Shown here: piece by piece, positions 1 through 15,092 of the stretch
Layout of the letters: each line of letters starts with the position of its first letter
How positions within the stretch are numbered: position 1 is the first letter of the stretch
The notes under the pieces: generated by a model
What the model was told of the DNA's origin: nothing
Databases searched by the model: none
Seen by the model: the letters and a program-made list of their open reading frames with translations, nothing else
Assembly: GCA_028023455.1 (NCBI GenBank)
Contig: JAQFVV010006542.1
Span: 325,001 to 389,000, forward strand
DNA length: 64,000 nt
Source: Epiperipatus broadwayi
Taxonomy: Eukaryota; Onychophora; Udeonychophora; Euonychophora; Peripatidae
Direction: 5' to 3'
Translations under genes and position numbers: made by a program

Positions 1-2090
1 TTTAGTCTCAAAAAGTGTGGAAGAAAACTTCAAACATTTGAAATTGCTATTCAATGAATGTAAAAATAAGGGAATTAAATTAAATTTAGGAAAAAGCTAT
101 TTAATGACTACAGAGGTAAAATTCTTGGGACACATAATTAGTGAACAAAGGATATCTCCAAATCCAGAGAAAATCCAAGCTATACAAAATTTTCCTAGGC
201 CAACAAAGAAAAAAGACATCAAATCTTTTCTTGGGTTGTGTAATTTTTTCAATCGATTCTATAAAATTTTTCATCAGATATGGAGCCTCTCTTACAGCTA
301 TTAAAAAAAGATAAAAAATGGACATGGAAGACAAGAGTGCAGTTTTAAAAATGTAAAAAAAAGGTTTCTTAAAGAAAGTTATATTGACATACCTGGACTT
401 TAGTAAACCATTTGTAGTACAAAGAGACAGCAGTGAAATCGAATTGGGGGGCTACATTATCTCAGGTGCAAGACAATGGAAAGTATGGGGTGCTTTTTTG
501 TAAGTCATTTATTAAATGGGCCAGAGAAAAATTATACTGTAACTCAGAGAGAGGCTTTAGTGATTGTGTGGGCCTTTAAGAAGTTTAGGCAGTACTTAAT
601 AAGATCACAGGTGATAGTGATCACCAACCACAGGAACCTTGAGTTCTTTAATCATAGTTTTTTTACAACTAGCAGGTTGATCTGATGGTATCTATTCTTG
701 CAAGAATTCAATTATACTATCCAGTATTGTCCAGGTAAAAACAATATGGCAGCAGATGCTTTAAGTCAATACCCAATAGAACACAGCTACAACATTCAAA
801 TTGTAATAATGCATACATAGCACTGGCAAAAATACATCAAGATGAAAACATAGAATGCGGTTTGAAAAGGTTAAGAGAGTTGCAAGAAAGGGATGCAGAA
901 TGTAAACAATTAATAGATTATTTGCACCACCCAATCTATAGGTGGAGTTATAAACAATACACTATGGAAAGAAAGAAAATGATATTGTTTAAAAAATGGA
1001 TATTTGCAGTCAAAATGAAAGATGGCAAACATATGCGAATCGTTCTTCCAATGGTCATGCGGAAACAGATGATCAAGTACATACATGAAAAGTACAGACA
1101 TTATGGGGCAGCAAAAATGAAGGATGGATAAGCAACTGGTGTTATTGGTTGAGAATGTATAGAAGTGTCTTAAATGTTATTGGTGTACCACGTATGCAAA
1201 AACCAAACCTCCTAATACATCAAATGTGGTGCCACTGAGACCCATATGCACATATCAGACTAACAGTTTATTGGCAATAGATTTTATGGCCCATTACCTC
1301 AATTTAATCGAAAGAAATATCTGGTTGTGACATATGACATTTTCTCCAAGTTTGTGGCTGTTGAACAGGTGGTGCAAGCTGATGCTAGACAGACCATAAG
1401 GGTCCTTGAAAAACAACATTTTCAAAATGTGAGAATCCCAAAGCAAATAATGTTGGACCATGGAATGCCCTTTATGTCTGAAGAATGAAAAAGATGGACA
1501 GAGTGTCACAAGATAAGACATATCCTCACTTCAATTTGCAATCCGCAATCTAATCCTTGCGAATGAATCATGAGGGAATTGGGACATTTATTTCATGTGT
1601 ACCTACAGAATAATCATCATAGATGGGTGAAGGAGGCAATGAAAGTCACTGACATGATAAATTGGTCAAAGAATGAATCAACAGGGTTTGAGCCTATTAG
1701 ATTCCATCAAGAAAAGAATATCCCATATCCATTCAAAACTATATTACTGGTTAGAGTACCATATATTGACAAGGAAAAAGATGTTGACAAGGCATGCCAT
1801 AAGAGGATGGATAATATAAGACAAAAGAGACAAGAGCAGGTCAAATGTGTATTTAAGTTGGGGGATGAAGTGATGGTGAGGGTAATTCCAGTAAGCCATC
1901 CGGAGAAGAGAATATATAAAAAAATTCAACCAATATATGATGGGTCTTATAAAATCATAAAAGGATATGAAAATAATGCATTGAAGTTGCTCAGGGGTTA
2001 GAGAAAAAAGGAACTTTTAATGCTCGATCTCTACAGTTACTAAAAAAATATATAGATAATAATGTGGCTATACAAGAATAGGTAAAAATG
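1..2090 (+). pseudogene. pol: Ty3/gypsy pol remnant (RT thumb, RNase H, integrase)
   Basis: Broken polyprotein of a Ty3/gypsy LTR retrotransposon, entering from the left edge, so the RT active site lies outside. Domains in order: RT palm end and thumb (17-304, with FLGHIIS and SFLGLCNFF); RNase H (about 400-680); integrase zinc finger (about 1020-1220; HEKYRH then CYWC); integrase core with all three acidic residues (D at about 1280, D at about 1456, E at about 1561, near the usual D-35-E spacing); and the integrase tail (1570-2001, KLGDEVMVRV). Frameshifts lie near 270, 420-490 and 1285, with stops near 1130, 1487 and 1567, so no functional protein can be made. In RNase H the usual TDH motif reads TNH (about 625), which removes one catalytic aspartate. 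Retrotransposition function is known for the family; its loss here is seen directly. Confidence 0.93.
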
Positions 2091-2179
2091 AATTTCAATT
2101 TAATAAAGCAATGGGATTTATATAATACATATACATTTAGATTTTGAAACTAAAATGCTCAGAATAATATTTTAGTTTT

Positions 2180-2195
2180 GGGGGAGGGACAGAGA
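2180..2195 (+). promoter_or_regulatory. Polypurine tract of the gypsy element
   Basis: A purine run, GGGGGAGGGACAGAGA, stands out in AT-rich DNA about 90 bp after the end of integrase homology and just before a TG dinucleotide. In LTR retrotransposons this tract primes plus-strand DNA and lies directly upstream of the 3' LTR. Position and composition fit. Confidence 0.7.
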
Positions 2196-2198
2196 TAA

Positions 2199-3000
2199 TG
2201 TACCGAGATACATTGTTATCAAATATGTAGAATTATTTAAAAGTAGTAATATTTCACAAATCTCACCTTTTAAAAATAAAGTGGGAAAATTAAGTTAAAA
2301 TAAAAGTTCGAGATTGAAGGGAAAAAAAGAGTAGGGTAGGGGGGTTTATTGTTAAAGAAAAATAAATAATAAACTCTTTTAAAGAGGGAAAGATTTTTTT
2401 TAAATTTTTTTTTTTAAAAAAAGATAAAATAAGAATGATTTAATATTATTTTTGATTAGTTTGTAATAAAAAGTAATAAAGAAAATTTCATTTTGTTTTA
2501 TAATAAAATAAGTAAATGTGTGCATATGTAAAAGTTTTGAAAAAAAGAATAAAATAGTAGTCCAATCAGAGCGAAGTAAAAGCACAGTAATTTCACAAGA
2601 TAATAAATGCTGGACATAACAATGACTTTGTCATTGTTAAGATGGTTTAAATTTCAACATTCCATTATTATTATTAAATTTTTTTAAAAAAATATCTCAA
2701 AATATTTCTTAAAATTACAGAATCAAAAATTATATAAATTGTTATATCTACCAAAATGATGCATTGTTAAATTTACTGTATTGTGCAATTAGCTGGAACC
2801 TTCACTGCGATAACATTGGCAGATAGTTCGGAGGGCAAACCATGTTCAGATAAAGCCAATAAAGTAGCAGAGTGTCTTCTGAAAAATCCACAAAGGTTAT
2901 ATAACATTACGAATTCAAGGAAGATTTACTGGAGGTTAGTGCTAATCCATTAGAGATAACATGTATAGAAATTACATTGTGCTGTACGTACATCATTTCA
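2199..3000 (+). repeat. Probable start of gypsy 3' LTR (right end not determined)
   Basis: The 3' LTR should begin at the TG of TGTACCGAGATACATTG, right after the polypurine tract. The 5' LTR lies outside the window, so there is no partner to align and the right end is open; the coordinate given is nominal and the LTR could run to about 3.85 kb. AATAAA-like signals occur near 2855 and 3800. Confidence 0.45.
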
Positions 3001-3072
3001 GACTTTTCAAATCCTAGGTATTTTTTAATTTTCATATTCTCAAATTTTTGATTTTCTTTTTAAAACAAAATT

Positions 3073-3302
3073 GTGATAAATAAATAAATAAATAAAACTT
3101 TCAACTTTACCAAGTAGTATCTGAAAAATACAAATGATATCAGCTTCTGTATTTAACTTTATTCAAAGACAGTGTGTGTATGTATGTGTGATAAATAAAT
3201 AAATAAAACTTTCAAGTTTATCATGTAATATCTGAAAAATACAAATGATATTGGCTTCTGTGTTTAACTTTATTCAAAGACAGTGTGTGCATGTATGTGT
3301 GA
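3073..3302 (+). repeat. Tandem duplication, two 115-bp units
   Basis: The segment from GTGATAAATAAATAAA through GTGTATGTATGTGT occurs twice back to back (3073-3187 and 3188-3302), with scattered substitutions and one fewer ATAA step in the second copy. No coding potential. It looks like a local tandem duplication seeded by the (ATAA)n run at its start. Confidence 0.85.
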
Positions 3303-5130
3303 ACTTTAATTTAATATGTCATGTATATTTTAGTTGTTATCATGCATTAAATCATTTATTTAAAATGAAAAGAGTGTGCATAGTTGAATTATAAAGCAAA
3401 ATGACTGTTTTTTAAAAAAAGATATTTAAACTGTCATTTAAATATTTATATTTATATTTAAATACACATATTTACGCTAGAAATAATATTTTAATAAAGT
3501 GGGAATAGAAAGATTTAATTATTATTAAGAAATGGTTAAGTAAAAACTAAAAGAATAGGAAAATTTTCTTTAAAAAAATAAGGATTTGTTATTTAAGGAA
3601 GTTAATGTTTTTTCGCACAGTGAATTGTCATTATTATTAAAAATAGAATTATTAGATAGGCAGAGTTTTGTTTTTTTTTAAAGGCAGCTACAATTCAATG
3701 AGCTCACTGGGGTCTTGGGTACCAGATTTGTTGCTGATCAGATAAACATACTAATTACTATGTGATTAACTAGTGCCTAATGGGTTTACCTTAAAATAAA
3801 TAAAGTGTTTATTTGGTCAGTATTTGTCTAGTAGCCGAGTGTTTACATTATTGGTAGCTTGCTGCCAGTGATATTTTGCACTCTATCTCAGAACCAAGCA
3901 CCTTCAAAGATTGGATGGTTTAATAAGGAAGGAAGAGTATTTTATATTTCGATTTGTCATTATTAGATAAAATAATGAAGGTGGTTGGTTCAATATCATG
4001 ATGCATTTTGATTGGCTTCAAAGCTTGAATATATTTACAATCACCTATACAGAAAGAGATTATTAAATATTTCAGTGTACATCACAAATACTCACAAACA
4101 GTAGAGAAAATTCATGTTATTATATTTAGGATAAGTTTCAGATGTTTTAATTTCTAGATTAACTATTTAATGAATTGAGATTGGCTAAAATATATATGTA
4201 TTCCAAAAAGTGTTTGATATTTTATCACTGGTTCAGTGGTTTACAATATAATTAAAAATAGTTTAGGAGTGATGTGAGTTACTTTTATTGGTCACAAATC
4301 TTCAGAGTAATTAATCTTTATAACACACACATATGTTTAAAAAAGAGACAAATGATAAGTCAATTTTTAATGGACAATATTAGAGTAAATGTTTTAACAG
4401 ATTCCATCATAGCAGAATTTAAAAGTAGAACACAATAGTCACTAGATTTTTATTGAGAGTTCATAAGAATTTCTTTTGCTTATTTTAATCTCTAGTTAAT
4501 AATGATTTTTACAAGTTTCTTTTGAATTGGGTGCTTTAAAATAAACATTATAAGCTACACAGAAATTGAGAGCAATTTCAAATTTTAATTCACTAGACTA
4601 AAACTTCATATTAATAACATGATCTTCTTTATGTATGTATGTATGTATGTATATTACAATTTGCCAGGAGCTTTTGGAAATATCCATGCAGGATATTAAA
4701 ATAAATCTATGTCAATCTTTCAGAAAAATGACAATTCCTTTTGATTAGATAAAGAAATTATATGAATATTGCAAATATGGAATGTTATATATATATATAT
4801 ATATATAAACCAGCCAACACTTAGACAATCCCAATATTTATAACAATCAACAATTTCAAAACTGTTATCAAGCTCATTTTTTAACAATAAACCTGGAATT
4901 CCACTTTTATTAATAGTTCATTATATTTATGTAGGCACTAAAGACTGCAACTTGATCACAAAGATTGAAATTATTGATACAAAGAAGTTTAAATAAACCT
5001 CTTTAAACAAATAAATATAACCTTTTGAATGCAGACTAATAAATAATCAATTATAACATTACAAACTGCAATTATAATTTTCAAATTGCACCCAAAGTAT
5101 TATATATATATATATGAGAGGTATCCAAAG

Positions 5131-5175
<45 letters not shown>

Positions 5176-5340
5176 GTATCAAGAAAGTAATAATACGTTG
5201 ACATAATACAAATCAATATTTTTTAACATATCACTAGTTTTAATCTGAATATTATTATTTTCAATTATTGTCAACATATTGCAGGCTGAAAGTTTCTCCA
5301 AATTTAATCCAATTGCTCCAAATAACTTTTCTACTCAATG
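3303..5340. other. AT-rich intergenic DNA with short microsatellites
   Basis: No coding or RNA feature recognised. It holds a short (ATGT)n run near 4631-4653, (TA)n at about 4786-4807, and two adjacent copies of a CAAAGTATTA-(TA)n-GAGAGGTATC unit at about 5093-5180, in which the second TA tract is longer. Confidence 0.6.
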
Positions 5341-6190
5341 CTACAAAGCAATTATTTCTTATCTCTTCATTTCACATTCAATTTCTTTTTATACTATTTA
5401 CAAATTTTGGTATTCAATTTAAGATTTCAACTGTCCAATTAGTATATCTTTTATAATCATACCTTCAAACAATATCTATTTTAAATCCGACTAATTTTTT
5501 AATGGTGTATTTTACTTTTGATTCCTTTTCATTTATTGTCAACATATATCATTCCATAATTTGTTGTATAGTTTAAAATATTAGTATTGCTTTTGCAATA
5601 AACATCTATAGATCAGATCTCAATGTAAAAGCTGATAAAATCACATCAAAAATGGTGTTAATTTTTTTTTTAAATACATGGACTTTTTTTAAAATAATAT
5701 ATTATTTATACCAAGTATCTCATAAAAAGTTTATTTCTATGACTAATTTCATCTATTACATTTTTATCTCTATTAATAATCTAGCTATAATATTTGTGCT
5801 TTAAAATTATTTCATGATTTTCAATCTTTAGTTTGTTCTTCTGTGAAAAACCATTAAACAATATTTTAGTTTCTTTAACATTTATTTTCCTGCTTTCATC
5901 TCATAACTTCTGTAACATTTCCCAAAGTTCTGAAATGTTATTTTCAAAACATCACAACAGTTTTAAAATCTAGTTGACTTAAATAATCTCTTTTAACTTT
6001 TTTAAATATCAATATTACTACTGACTATTTACAATCATGTAGTATATCTATATTATTTGGACATCTTGTATACAGTTTTCCAACAATTATTGCCAGTCTT
6101 TCATATTGTTTAAAGTTATTAATAATTATATATATTTTTTGTTTTTTCCCTCTCTTATAAAGGTAATTGCATGTTTCACCTCTAAATTTA
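5340..6190 (-). pseudogene. RTE-like LINE reverse transcriptase fossil
   Basis: No open frame remains, but reverse-strand translation gives LINE RT fragments: near 6060-6150 an NNFKQYE...VGKLYTR stretch like the NNYRPISLL...GKLFTR region, and near 5830-5960 NISELWEMLQKL and FNGFSQKNKLKIEN. The DNA matches the better-preserved copy at 55.6-56.4 kb across this block and on to a shared TTAAGATTTCAACTGT near 5420. Many stops and frameshifts. The FADD segment is not clearly kept. Assignment to RTE rests on resemblance to that copy. Confidence 0.7.
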
Positions 6191-8440
6191 AAATATTTAA
6201 TAATTAATATGTAATTATCTAGTTATTTTGGTTTCTTGTTCTTTATGACAATATTGTTTTGCATTATACTCTTTCATCTATTCTTACTGTTATCACTGTT
6301 TTTTTTTATCAATAATGCTCTACAAATTACATGACGTTTTATATTTTGAAACATATATTCTTTTCAGTAGATTTTCTTGATAATTCACACTTATATTTTT
6401 GTATATTATAAATTAGTTCCTTTTCTTAAAATTTTGTAAAATTCTATATTCAATTATTTTAATAAACATTTTTAAATATTTTTGTATTTTTTTGGCAAAT
6501 TGCTTTTGTGTAGTAGATATTTATTTAGAAATTATTATAGTAAAGTATCAGTTAACTTTGGAGGATTCATTGCTGCATCTTCTGACTTGGTAATCACTAA
6601 TTATTTTTTATGTTGAATCTATTATATATGTTACATTTTTGAAATATGTATTTTCCATTAGTCAAAATGTAATACAACTATGATGTATCTTAATTTTAAT
6701 ATGTAGGTTCACAATAAAAAAATATTCATAATATAACAATATTTTTTCCTGCAAATCCTATAAGTTTGTGCTTTATCTCATTTCTAGTAATTTATATAAT
6801 ATTTATTAATGTTAAGACTAAGAATTGTGTATGACTTTTTTAGAATTGCTTTTTTATATGTTTTAAATGCAACTCAATTTTAATCCACTTTCTGCTTTTC
6901 CATCTAGTTGAGACTTGTATACCTGTCATTGAAAAGACAATATATTTTTTTAGAATTTTAAAAAAAATTTAGTAGAAAAAAAAGGAAATTTATTTTTTTT
7001 AAAATTTTATATATAACATGGTTGGTAGTAGCAGTACTCTTTGAAATTTAAAATTGAATAATTAATTAAAAACTGATTTTGATAATTTAATGGTACAAAT
7101 ATAAAACTAAAAAGTAGAGAATAAAATTAAAGAAATCCTTTTATTTACAAGAATGCATTGAAAAGAAAAAAAAGAATTGTATCTTGTACAAATAAAAAGG
7201 TGGACATTCATGTTTAAAAATAGTCTTAGTTTCACTTTCTATTATTTTTATAGGTTTCTAATTAAAGAAGAATTACAATTTTACATTTTAAAGTTAATAC
7301 TTTTTGTCATTTTGCTGCTACATGTAGCATTACTCATAGAAAAGCAAGTTGGAAAATGTTACTGTGATAATAAACAAGTTACATTCCACCCAAAAATATT
7401 AAATCTGTTATGGTTATAACTTGATTTAAATGCTGTATCTTATAGTGCTTCTAAGAAAAATATTTGTTTTATATAAATATCATTTCAAATTCATTTTTTA
7501 TATATGCATTATTTACAATACATATTAAAATGCTTATACCTAAAAAAAGATCTAGCCATAAAACTATAAAAAATGAAGAAATAAAATTATTTTTGTTTGA
7601 TCAGATTCAGTTGAGGTTCTTCTTATAATTAGTTATTATAATGAAATAAATTTGCTTTTCATTATCATTGCCATGAAACAATAAATCTAGTAATATTTGT
7701 TTTAAAAAGCAAATAGAGCGATTATTTGAAAAGTATTGTTAAATTAGGAATGGAGGGCATAAAACTTGTACCACACAAGTTAATTCAAACAATTTTGGTT
7801 TTTTCAAAATAGATAAATATGTAGGAAGTTTTTTAAATGAACAACTGTTCAGTTTTAAGAATAGTATGAAATTAGGATAGTGACAAATTAACATGCGTAT
7901 ATGCATTATTTGCAATTTAATGCTGATTTTTCCTATCAATGCAAATCTATTTATTATATAATAATGATAAGTACATTATCATTGGTACTGGAGAGTAGGC
8001 ATTATTTGCAAGTTTATTTAAATAATTTTTGGGAAATCTGATTTAGAAATTATTATATTTTATTTATAGGCTTGTTAAAAATTATCAGAATCAAATTTCA
8101 AAACATATGTCTACCAACCTTTTATTTGTGAAATGAAAAAAAAATATATATTTAATTTTTAATGTATTTATGTAAATAAAAGTTTATTTAAAAATTATAT
8201 AAAAATATTTAAATAATCATTCCTATGGAAATGTTACTCAAATATATTTCAGATACTAGAAGAGATAAAAATTATTAGTGCAAAGCAAATTAATTACATA
8301 ATATAGTGAAAACTCAGTGCTCTCAGTTAACAATGGTAATGATGAAGCAATAAAAATAGAAAAGTTTGATCACTGGAGTTGCATACTTAAAACTTATAAG
8401 ACATCATAAGAAGGTAAAATATAGTAATGGTAAAAATAGT
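6191..8440. other. AT-rich intergenic DNA, nothing recognised
   Basis: Long A/T runs. Open frames such as 7177-7419 (plus) and 7739-7939 (minus) are hydrophobic, low complexity and match nothing I know. No repeat with another part of the window was seen. Confidence 0.6.
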
Positions 8441-8444
8441 TTTA

Positions 8445-10082
<1,638 letters not shown>

Positions 10083-10640
10083 TGATGTAATTAAAAAAGT
10101 TAAAAAAAACTTTACATAGCCAGAATAATTTCTCTACAGAAAAATAATAGACAAAAGATTTAGATATAATAATTGATTTATTTAAATGCTTGATATTATA
10201 AGTTTTTTTTTTACATTTTATTTTGTAGTTAGTATTATCTAGATAACCATTTTCCACCAATAATTAAATAAAAAACAGAATTGCAATAGGCAGGTTATCT
10301 TAAAAAAATAATAATATTATTCGGAAGCTTCACTTGGAAACAAAATTCATATTACAATCATATATATTTTAAATAGATTTTTATATGTTTATAAATTGAA
10401 ATGCTAAAAATTAATGCAAATTCTATCTGTATTTTTATAAATAATTTTCAGAAATATAGTAATTTAATAAAAGTACCAAATAATAACTAGCATAGAATGC
10501 TGAAATTATTTGCCATCTAACATTTGTGTTTATCTAGAATACTTTTAAATCAGAAGTGAATTCACTTTCAGCTTATTGTCCAAATTTTATTAATATCATT
10601 AGCTCATATAATAATACACTTTATATATGTATATATACAT
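10083..10640. other. AT-rich spacer, nothing recognised
   Basis: No coding, RNA or repeat feature seen apart from short A/T runs and a small ATATGTATATATACATATAT palindrome near 10624. Confidence 0.55.
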
Positions 10641-10650
10641 ATATATGCAC

Positions 10651-11090
10651 CTCACTGAGGAACCCAGAAGCAGAAACTGGTCTTAGGTTGGGTATATTCT
10701 GAAAAGCTTGTTAAGGGCTATTGGTAAGCTCATTTGATAACATTTGTTATGTGACATATGACTTGATTTCTTGGCAATTATATTTTTTGCTATTAAGACT
10801 TTGGTGATTTTATATTGCTAAAGCTATTAATATGTGATATTTATGAACTTATTTTAGTCCCATATGGCTATTTAAGTTAGATAGCTGTAATTGAAAAAAT
10901 ATGGATGTCTGAAAATTTCAGATTTTTTACTTAATAGTTAACCATTAGATAAAGTGCTGGGATTGACCTGACATTTTAAATCTAATGTTTGAAAATCTTA
11001 GAACCTCACTGAGAAAGCCAGAAGGAGAAACTGATTTGGGGTTGGGCATATTCTGAAGAGCTTGCTAAGAGCTATTGTAAAGCTTGTTAG

Positions 11091-11095
<5 letters not shown>
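10651..11095. repeat. Composite repeat: ~93-bp direct repeats around a dispersed core
   Basis: The blocks at 10651-10740 and 11003-11095 (CCTCACTGAG...GCTTGTTA) are diverged direct repeats. Between them, about 10858-10996 matches the core of the foldback element at 34.1-35.05 kb (compare 34755-34893; shared CCATATGGCTATTT versus CCATATAGCTATTT, and GTCTGAAATTTTCAGATTTT-like sequence). The block ends in a (TA)n tract, beyond which a PLE begins. No coding potential; family not recognised. Confidence 0.7.

Positions 11096-11161
<66 letters not shown>
11093..11161 (+). repeat. (TA)n microsatellite
   Basis: About 34 TA units separating the composite repeat from PLE sequence. Confidence 0.97.
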
Positions 11162-11163
<2 letters not shown>

Positions 11164-11179
11164 CAATCTACCTAAGGTT

Positions 11180-12180
11180 GTATATCTAAAATATAGGTCA
11201 TTTAAACATATGCTTGTCAAAACAAATTTTATTAGAAGTTCTGTACAGGAAAAGTGATGTTATCCATGTGAGGATAAAAGATGTTTTACATGTAAACATA
11301 GTGTTGTAACAAAAGTGATCCTACATATTAGGAATTGTAATTTTAAATGGTATATTCCTACTTATGTTACAAGTAAAAGTGTAAAGTTGATATATCTGAT
11401 AGAGTGTAATAGATGTTTAAACCAGTATATAGGTGAGTCAGCAAACAGTTTGCATGTTAGAATGATTAGTCATAGATTTGACATTTTGTATAAAAATGAA
11501 AACAGACAGGTATCAAAACACTTTAATTTATCAAATCATTTAATTGAATATGTAAGAGTAGTAAGAGAAAGAAAATAAAACAAAAGGGTTTTATTTTTAA
11601 ATTCAAGACCTTATACCCACATGGAATGAATTTAAACATAGAGACTATTACATCTTTAAGTTACCTAGTTTTTCTAAAAAAAAAATTCTTATAATTTTTT
11701 TGTATATAAGGTTTTTTTTATATGTGGGAGTTTTATTATATAAGATTTTTTTATGCAAAAGTTTTTTATATGAAGGTTTCATTAGTGTTTATTTAGTAAA
11801 TAGATAAATAATTAATTACTATTAATAATTATTGTACTTTGCATTTACTCCGATTTTTGATTTATATGTATAAGTATTTTAACCTTTAAGCAAATATTAA
11901 TATGAGCACAGACTATTTTTATAATTAAGTTTGATTAGTACAAAATGTAGTTTTTTTGTTTTGTTTATTTGTTTTAAGTATATATTGTAATTAATTTGTC
12001 ATTGGTTGGTTTAATATCCTGTGTAAATTTTTGTGACCAATCGGGTTTTTTTTCTTGAATTTGTAATCTTTTATCAAATATGTAATTTTTGAATATCACA
12101 ATTTTGCTGTATATATTTATTTCTTTTTGATGAAAACCAGTCCCCCTGTTGATATATTAAACTATTTCATAGATATATAA
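11180..12180 (+). pseudogene. Penelope-like element fragment, GIY-YIG endonuclease and 3' UTR
   Basis: Frame 11258-11578 encodes a Cys-rich linker, CYPCEDKRCFTCKH (11258-11299), then a GIY-YIG domain: LIYLIECNRCLNQYIGE with arginine and histidine further on (RMISHRF). A C-x2-C-x4-C-x2-C-H linker followed by GIY-YIG is the C-terminal layout of PLE polymerases. A TGA at 11255 interrupts the frame just before the linker and the RT domain is absent. The GTG at 11315 is not a real start. After the stop, AT-rich 3' UTR runs to about 12180, ending near GTTGATATATTAAAC, which recurs near 33600 after another PLE fragment. The PLE call is strong; the exact ends are not fixed. Confidence 0.85.
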
Positions 12181-12192
12181 GTATTTTTTGTT

Positions 12193-12227
<35 letters not shown>

Positions 12228-15048
12228 TGTACCGGTCGATTTTGTATGTTCACATAACAAGATCTGGCAACTAGGCAAAAGTACCTTGAATCCAATCATG
12301 TGCAAGATACATAAGTCAGGAACACTCATGAATTCTGCCCTATTTGCCTATTTCCAAGATCTACCAATTTATGAGCAACAATCCCGATGATATCCATCTA
12401 ATTTCATTTCTCACCACTGGCATCACTCATTGGAGACACAACAAGACTCTAAACTAAATTTAATGATAGATTAACTTAAACTGAACTATAATTTAGGAGC
12501 AATGAAGGCTCATGACCTTGCATATCAATTATGTATTTTAGCGGAGATCATCTAGTCATCATGGGCATAACTTATAAATTAATAGTAATGATTCGAAAAT
12601 GTATGATAAATATTTTAAGATTTATTATATTAATAAAACATAAATAAATGTGTCTGATTATTTGTCAGACACTAGCCTCATAAATATTAAATAATGGTTG
12701 ATTTTCAGAAATACGATTATCTTTGATTTATACATCAGAATTCAGATTTTACAATAACTTTGCTTATATTTGCAGCTATGCCAATAATATGTACCTTAAA
12801 GAATTTGCCCTATTAGAAACATACTATTGAAATACTATTCCACCCCCAGAGAAAATGAAAATAGCATTTAACCGATTTGAAATAGAATAATTGTTTAATA
12901 AAGAAATATTACATTTGTATAGAATATAATTATTAAATTGGTTTATAAAGTGGCATACTTGTGGGATGGCTAATGAATACTTATATTAATAATACTAAGT
13001 TTGTCGCAATGATGCACATCTTAAATCATGGACATAGATGTCTGTTTAGAAAAATCACAACATTACTGCTTATAGATGTTCATGGGTTTACTAAAAATAT
13101 GACAAAAGGTGGTACATGCATGGCGGCAGATTTATGTGGTCCAGTTATGGATCCTGGTATGTGCTCCATGAAAATCATTGGATGAGAATTACTGATTTAC
13201 TCTGCAAATATTGGCAGGATCGGTTTAGAAACAAAGAGTGGTTGGCGATGCACTTATTGGGCTGGTTTTTCCAGAGCAATCCCCATATAAAGGATGGTTC
13301 TTGGACATTGAGAATGGCAATAGGGCTTGACTTTGCGATACCTCCAAATAAAAGAGAAGCATGAATATATAATATAAAATGAAGTGGCCTATATGCATGC
13401 AACGCTTGAGAATAACAAAGTATATATAGCTTTATAGACTATCTTACTTATTTAATACCCATAAATTATAGAATACCCTGCATAATGGTATGATCTAATT
13501 GCTAAACAGGCATGGATGATAAATTTAACTAAATATAGAATTTTAAGATATAAAGATTCCCCTTCCTTTTACTTTAAGTTATTCATAACTCCCCACACGT
13601 TTAATAAATACCAATCTCGGTTAATAAATGCTGTTATGAAGATAAATAAGTTGATACATAAATAAATGGGGTGGTGGTAATAGTTGGGATAAAATATAGA
13701 TTTTATATATATAAGGTACATTAAAAGTTAAGGATAGTGCATTATTATTATTTAGAAAAAAAAAAAAAACATTTTTAGGAAAACAGATGTTGATCTGTTT
13801 TCTATAGCAAATTTTACAATTTAATGACTTTGTTTTTCCAAAATCGTAAACACCTGCATAAGTTGAATAAAACTTATTTTTAATTAGCCTACATTCTTAA
13901 TTACTCCGTACATAATGGGTAGGAAAAATAGAAATAAAATATATGTTAGCGATTTTGAAAATATTATTGGCATTTTAAAAACATAAATACATAAACATAT
14001 TAAACTACAGTTATTTGACACATGGAAATAAAAAAAGAAAGGAAAACATATTAATAGAGGCTTAAGGAGGATAAGTTATATAGAGTTATATTACAGAAAG
14101 TTACATAATATAAAAACGTTTAAACATAATATTAGAATAGACTGTCAGGATTATAAAGAAGGCTGAATTTGATAATCAAGAGTGGCTAAAGTTCTTTTAC
14201 CTTGATATATGGAGTAGCAGTCCTTGATACAAGTAATGTTAATCAGCATTAGTGCATTAGATCTAGGGTTTGAATACGACATGATAGGTAGCATTTATTT
14301 AATTTATCAGCAGATATTTTAAAGTTCATAAGTACAAGATCCGGAGCTTCATTACAGGAAAAGCATATTGGAATGGAGGGGAAGGTGAAATTTCCCCTAC
14401 TCATGGCACATTGGATAAAATCTCATACTGACATGGATTTGGTTTAGCATCATGAATTTTATGGTTGTCTCCCTTGTTGGATTCAAATCCAGCAGTATTT
14501 ATACTCCTATTTTGGTGATGTAGCATAGCAACTACTGCTGGACCTGAGGCATTTTAAGCACTTAAGCACAGCTAAAATCAGCTGACTGGATCCTTTTTAT
14601 CTTGTAAGACTTTTGAAACAATGCAATTCTGTTATCAGTTTCTCAAACAATTGTTTTAAAATAAGTCTTATGATTTTAAAACAAGTTGGCATGGACAAAA
14701 TTTCCACTAATAGATTTATTTTACTATTACAAAATTGTAATCTTTTACTTTTAACTAATGGTCTTTTCCGGGTAATTGTTTTCGAGAAACTTTTTAAAAG
14801 AATTGCAACATTTCTGACTGCTAAATTAAATATAGAAAAATAATAAGTTTCATATATGATTTTTAAATACAATTTATATATAATATAATTTTTATGATTT
14901 CTAAGCAATCTCCTACACTGAAAATATATTTTTATCCATTATGCACACATACACATGAAAATGATATTAATTATTTATTTATTAAATGGTTTTAGATTAA
15001 GATATATAAATATCTACATTATTTATGTTAAAATAATAAAGCAAAACA

Positions 15049-15092
<44 letters not shown>

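Noticed and set aside
11315-11578. Start of a real gene at the GTG codon
   Set aside because: PLE homology continues upstream of it in the same frame (Cys-rich linker), so it is an internal codon of a truncated pseudogene.
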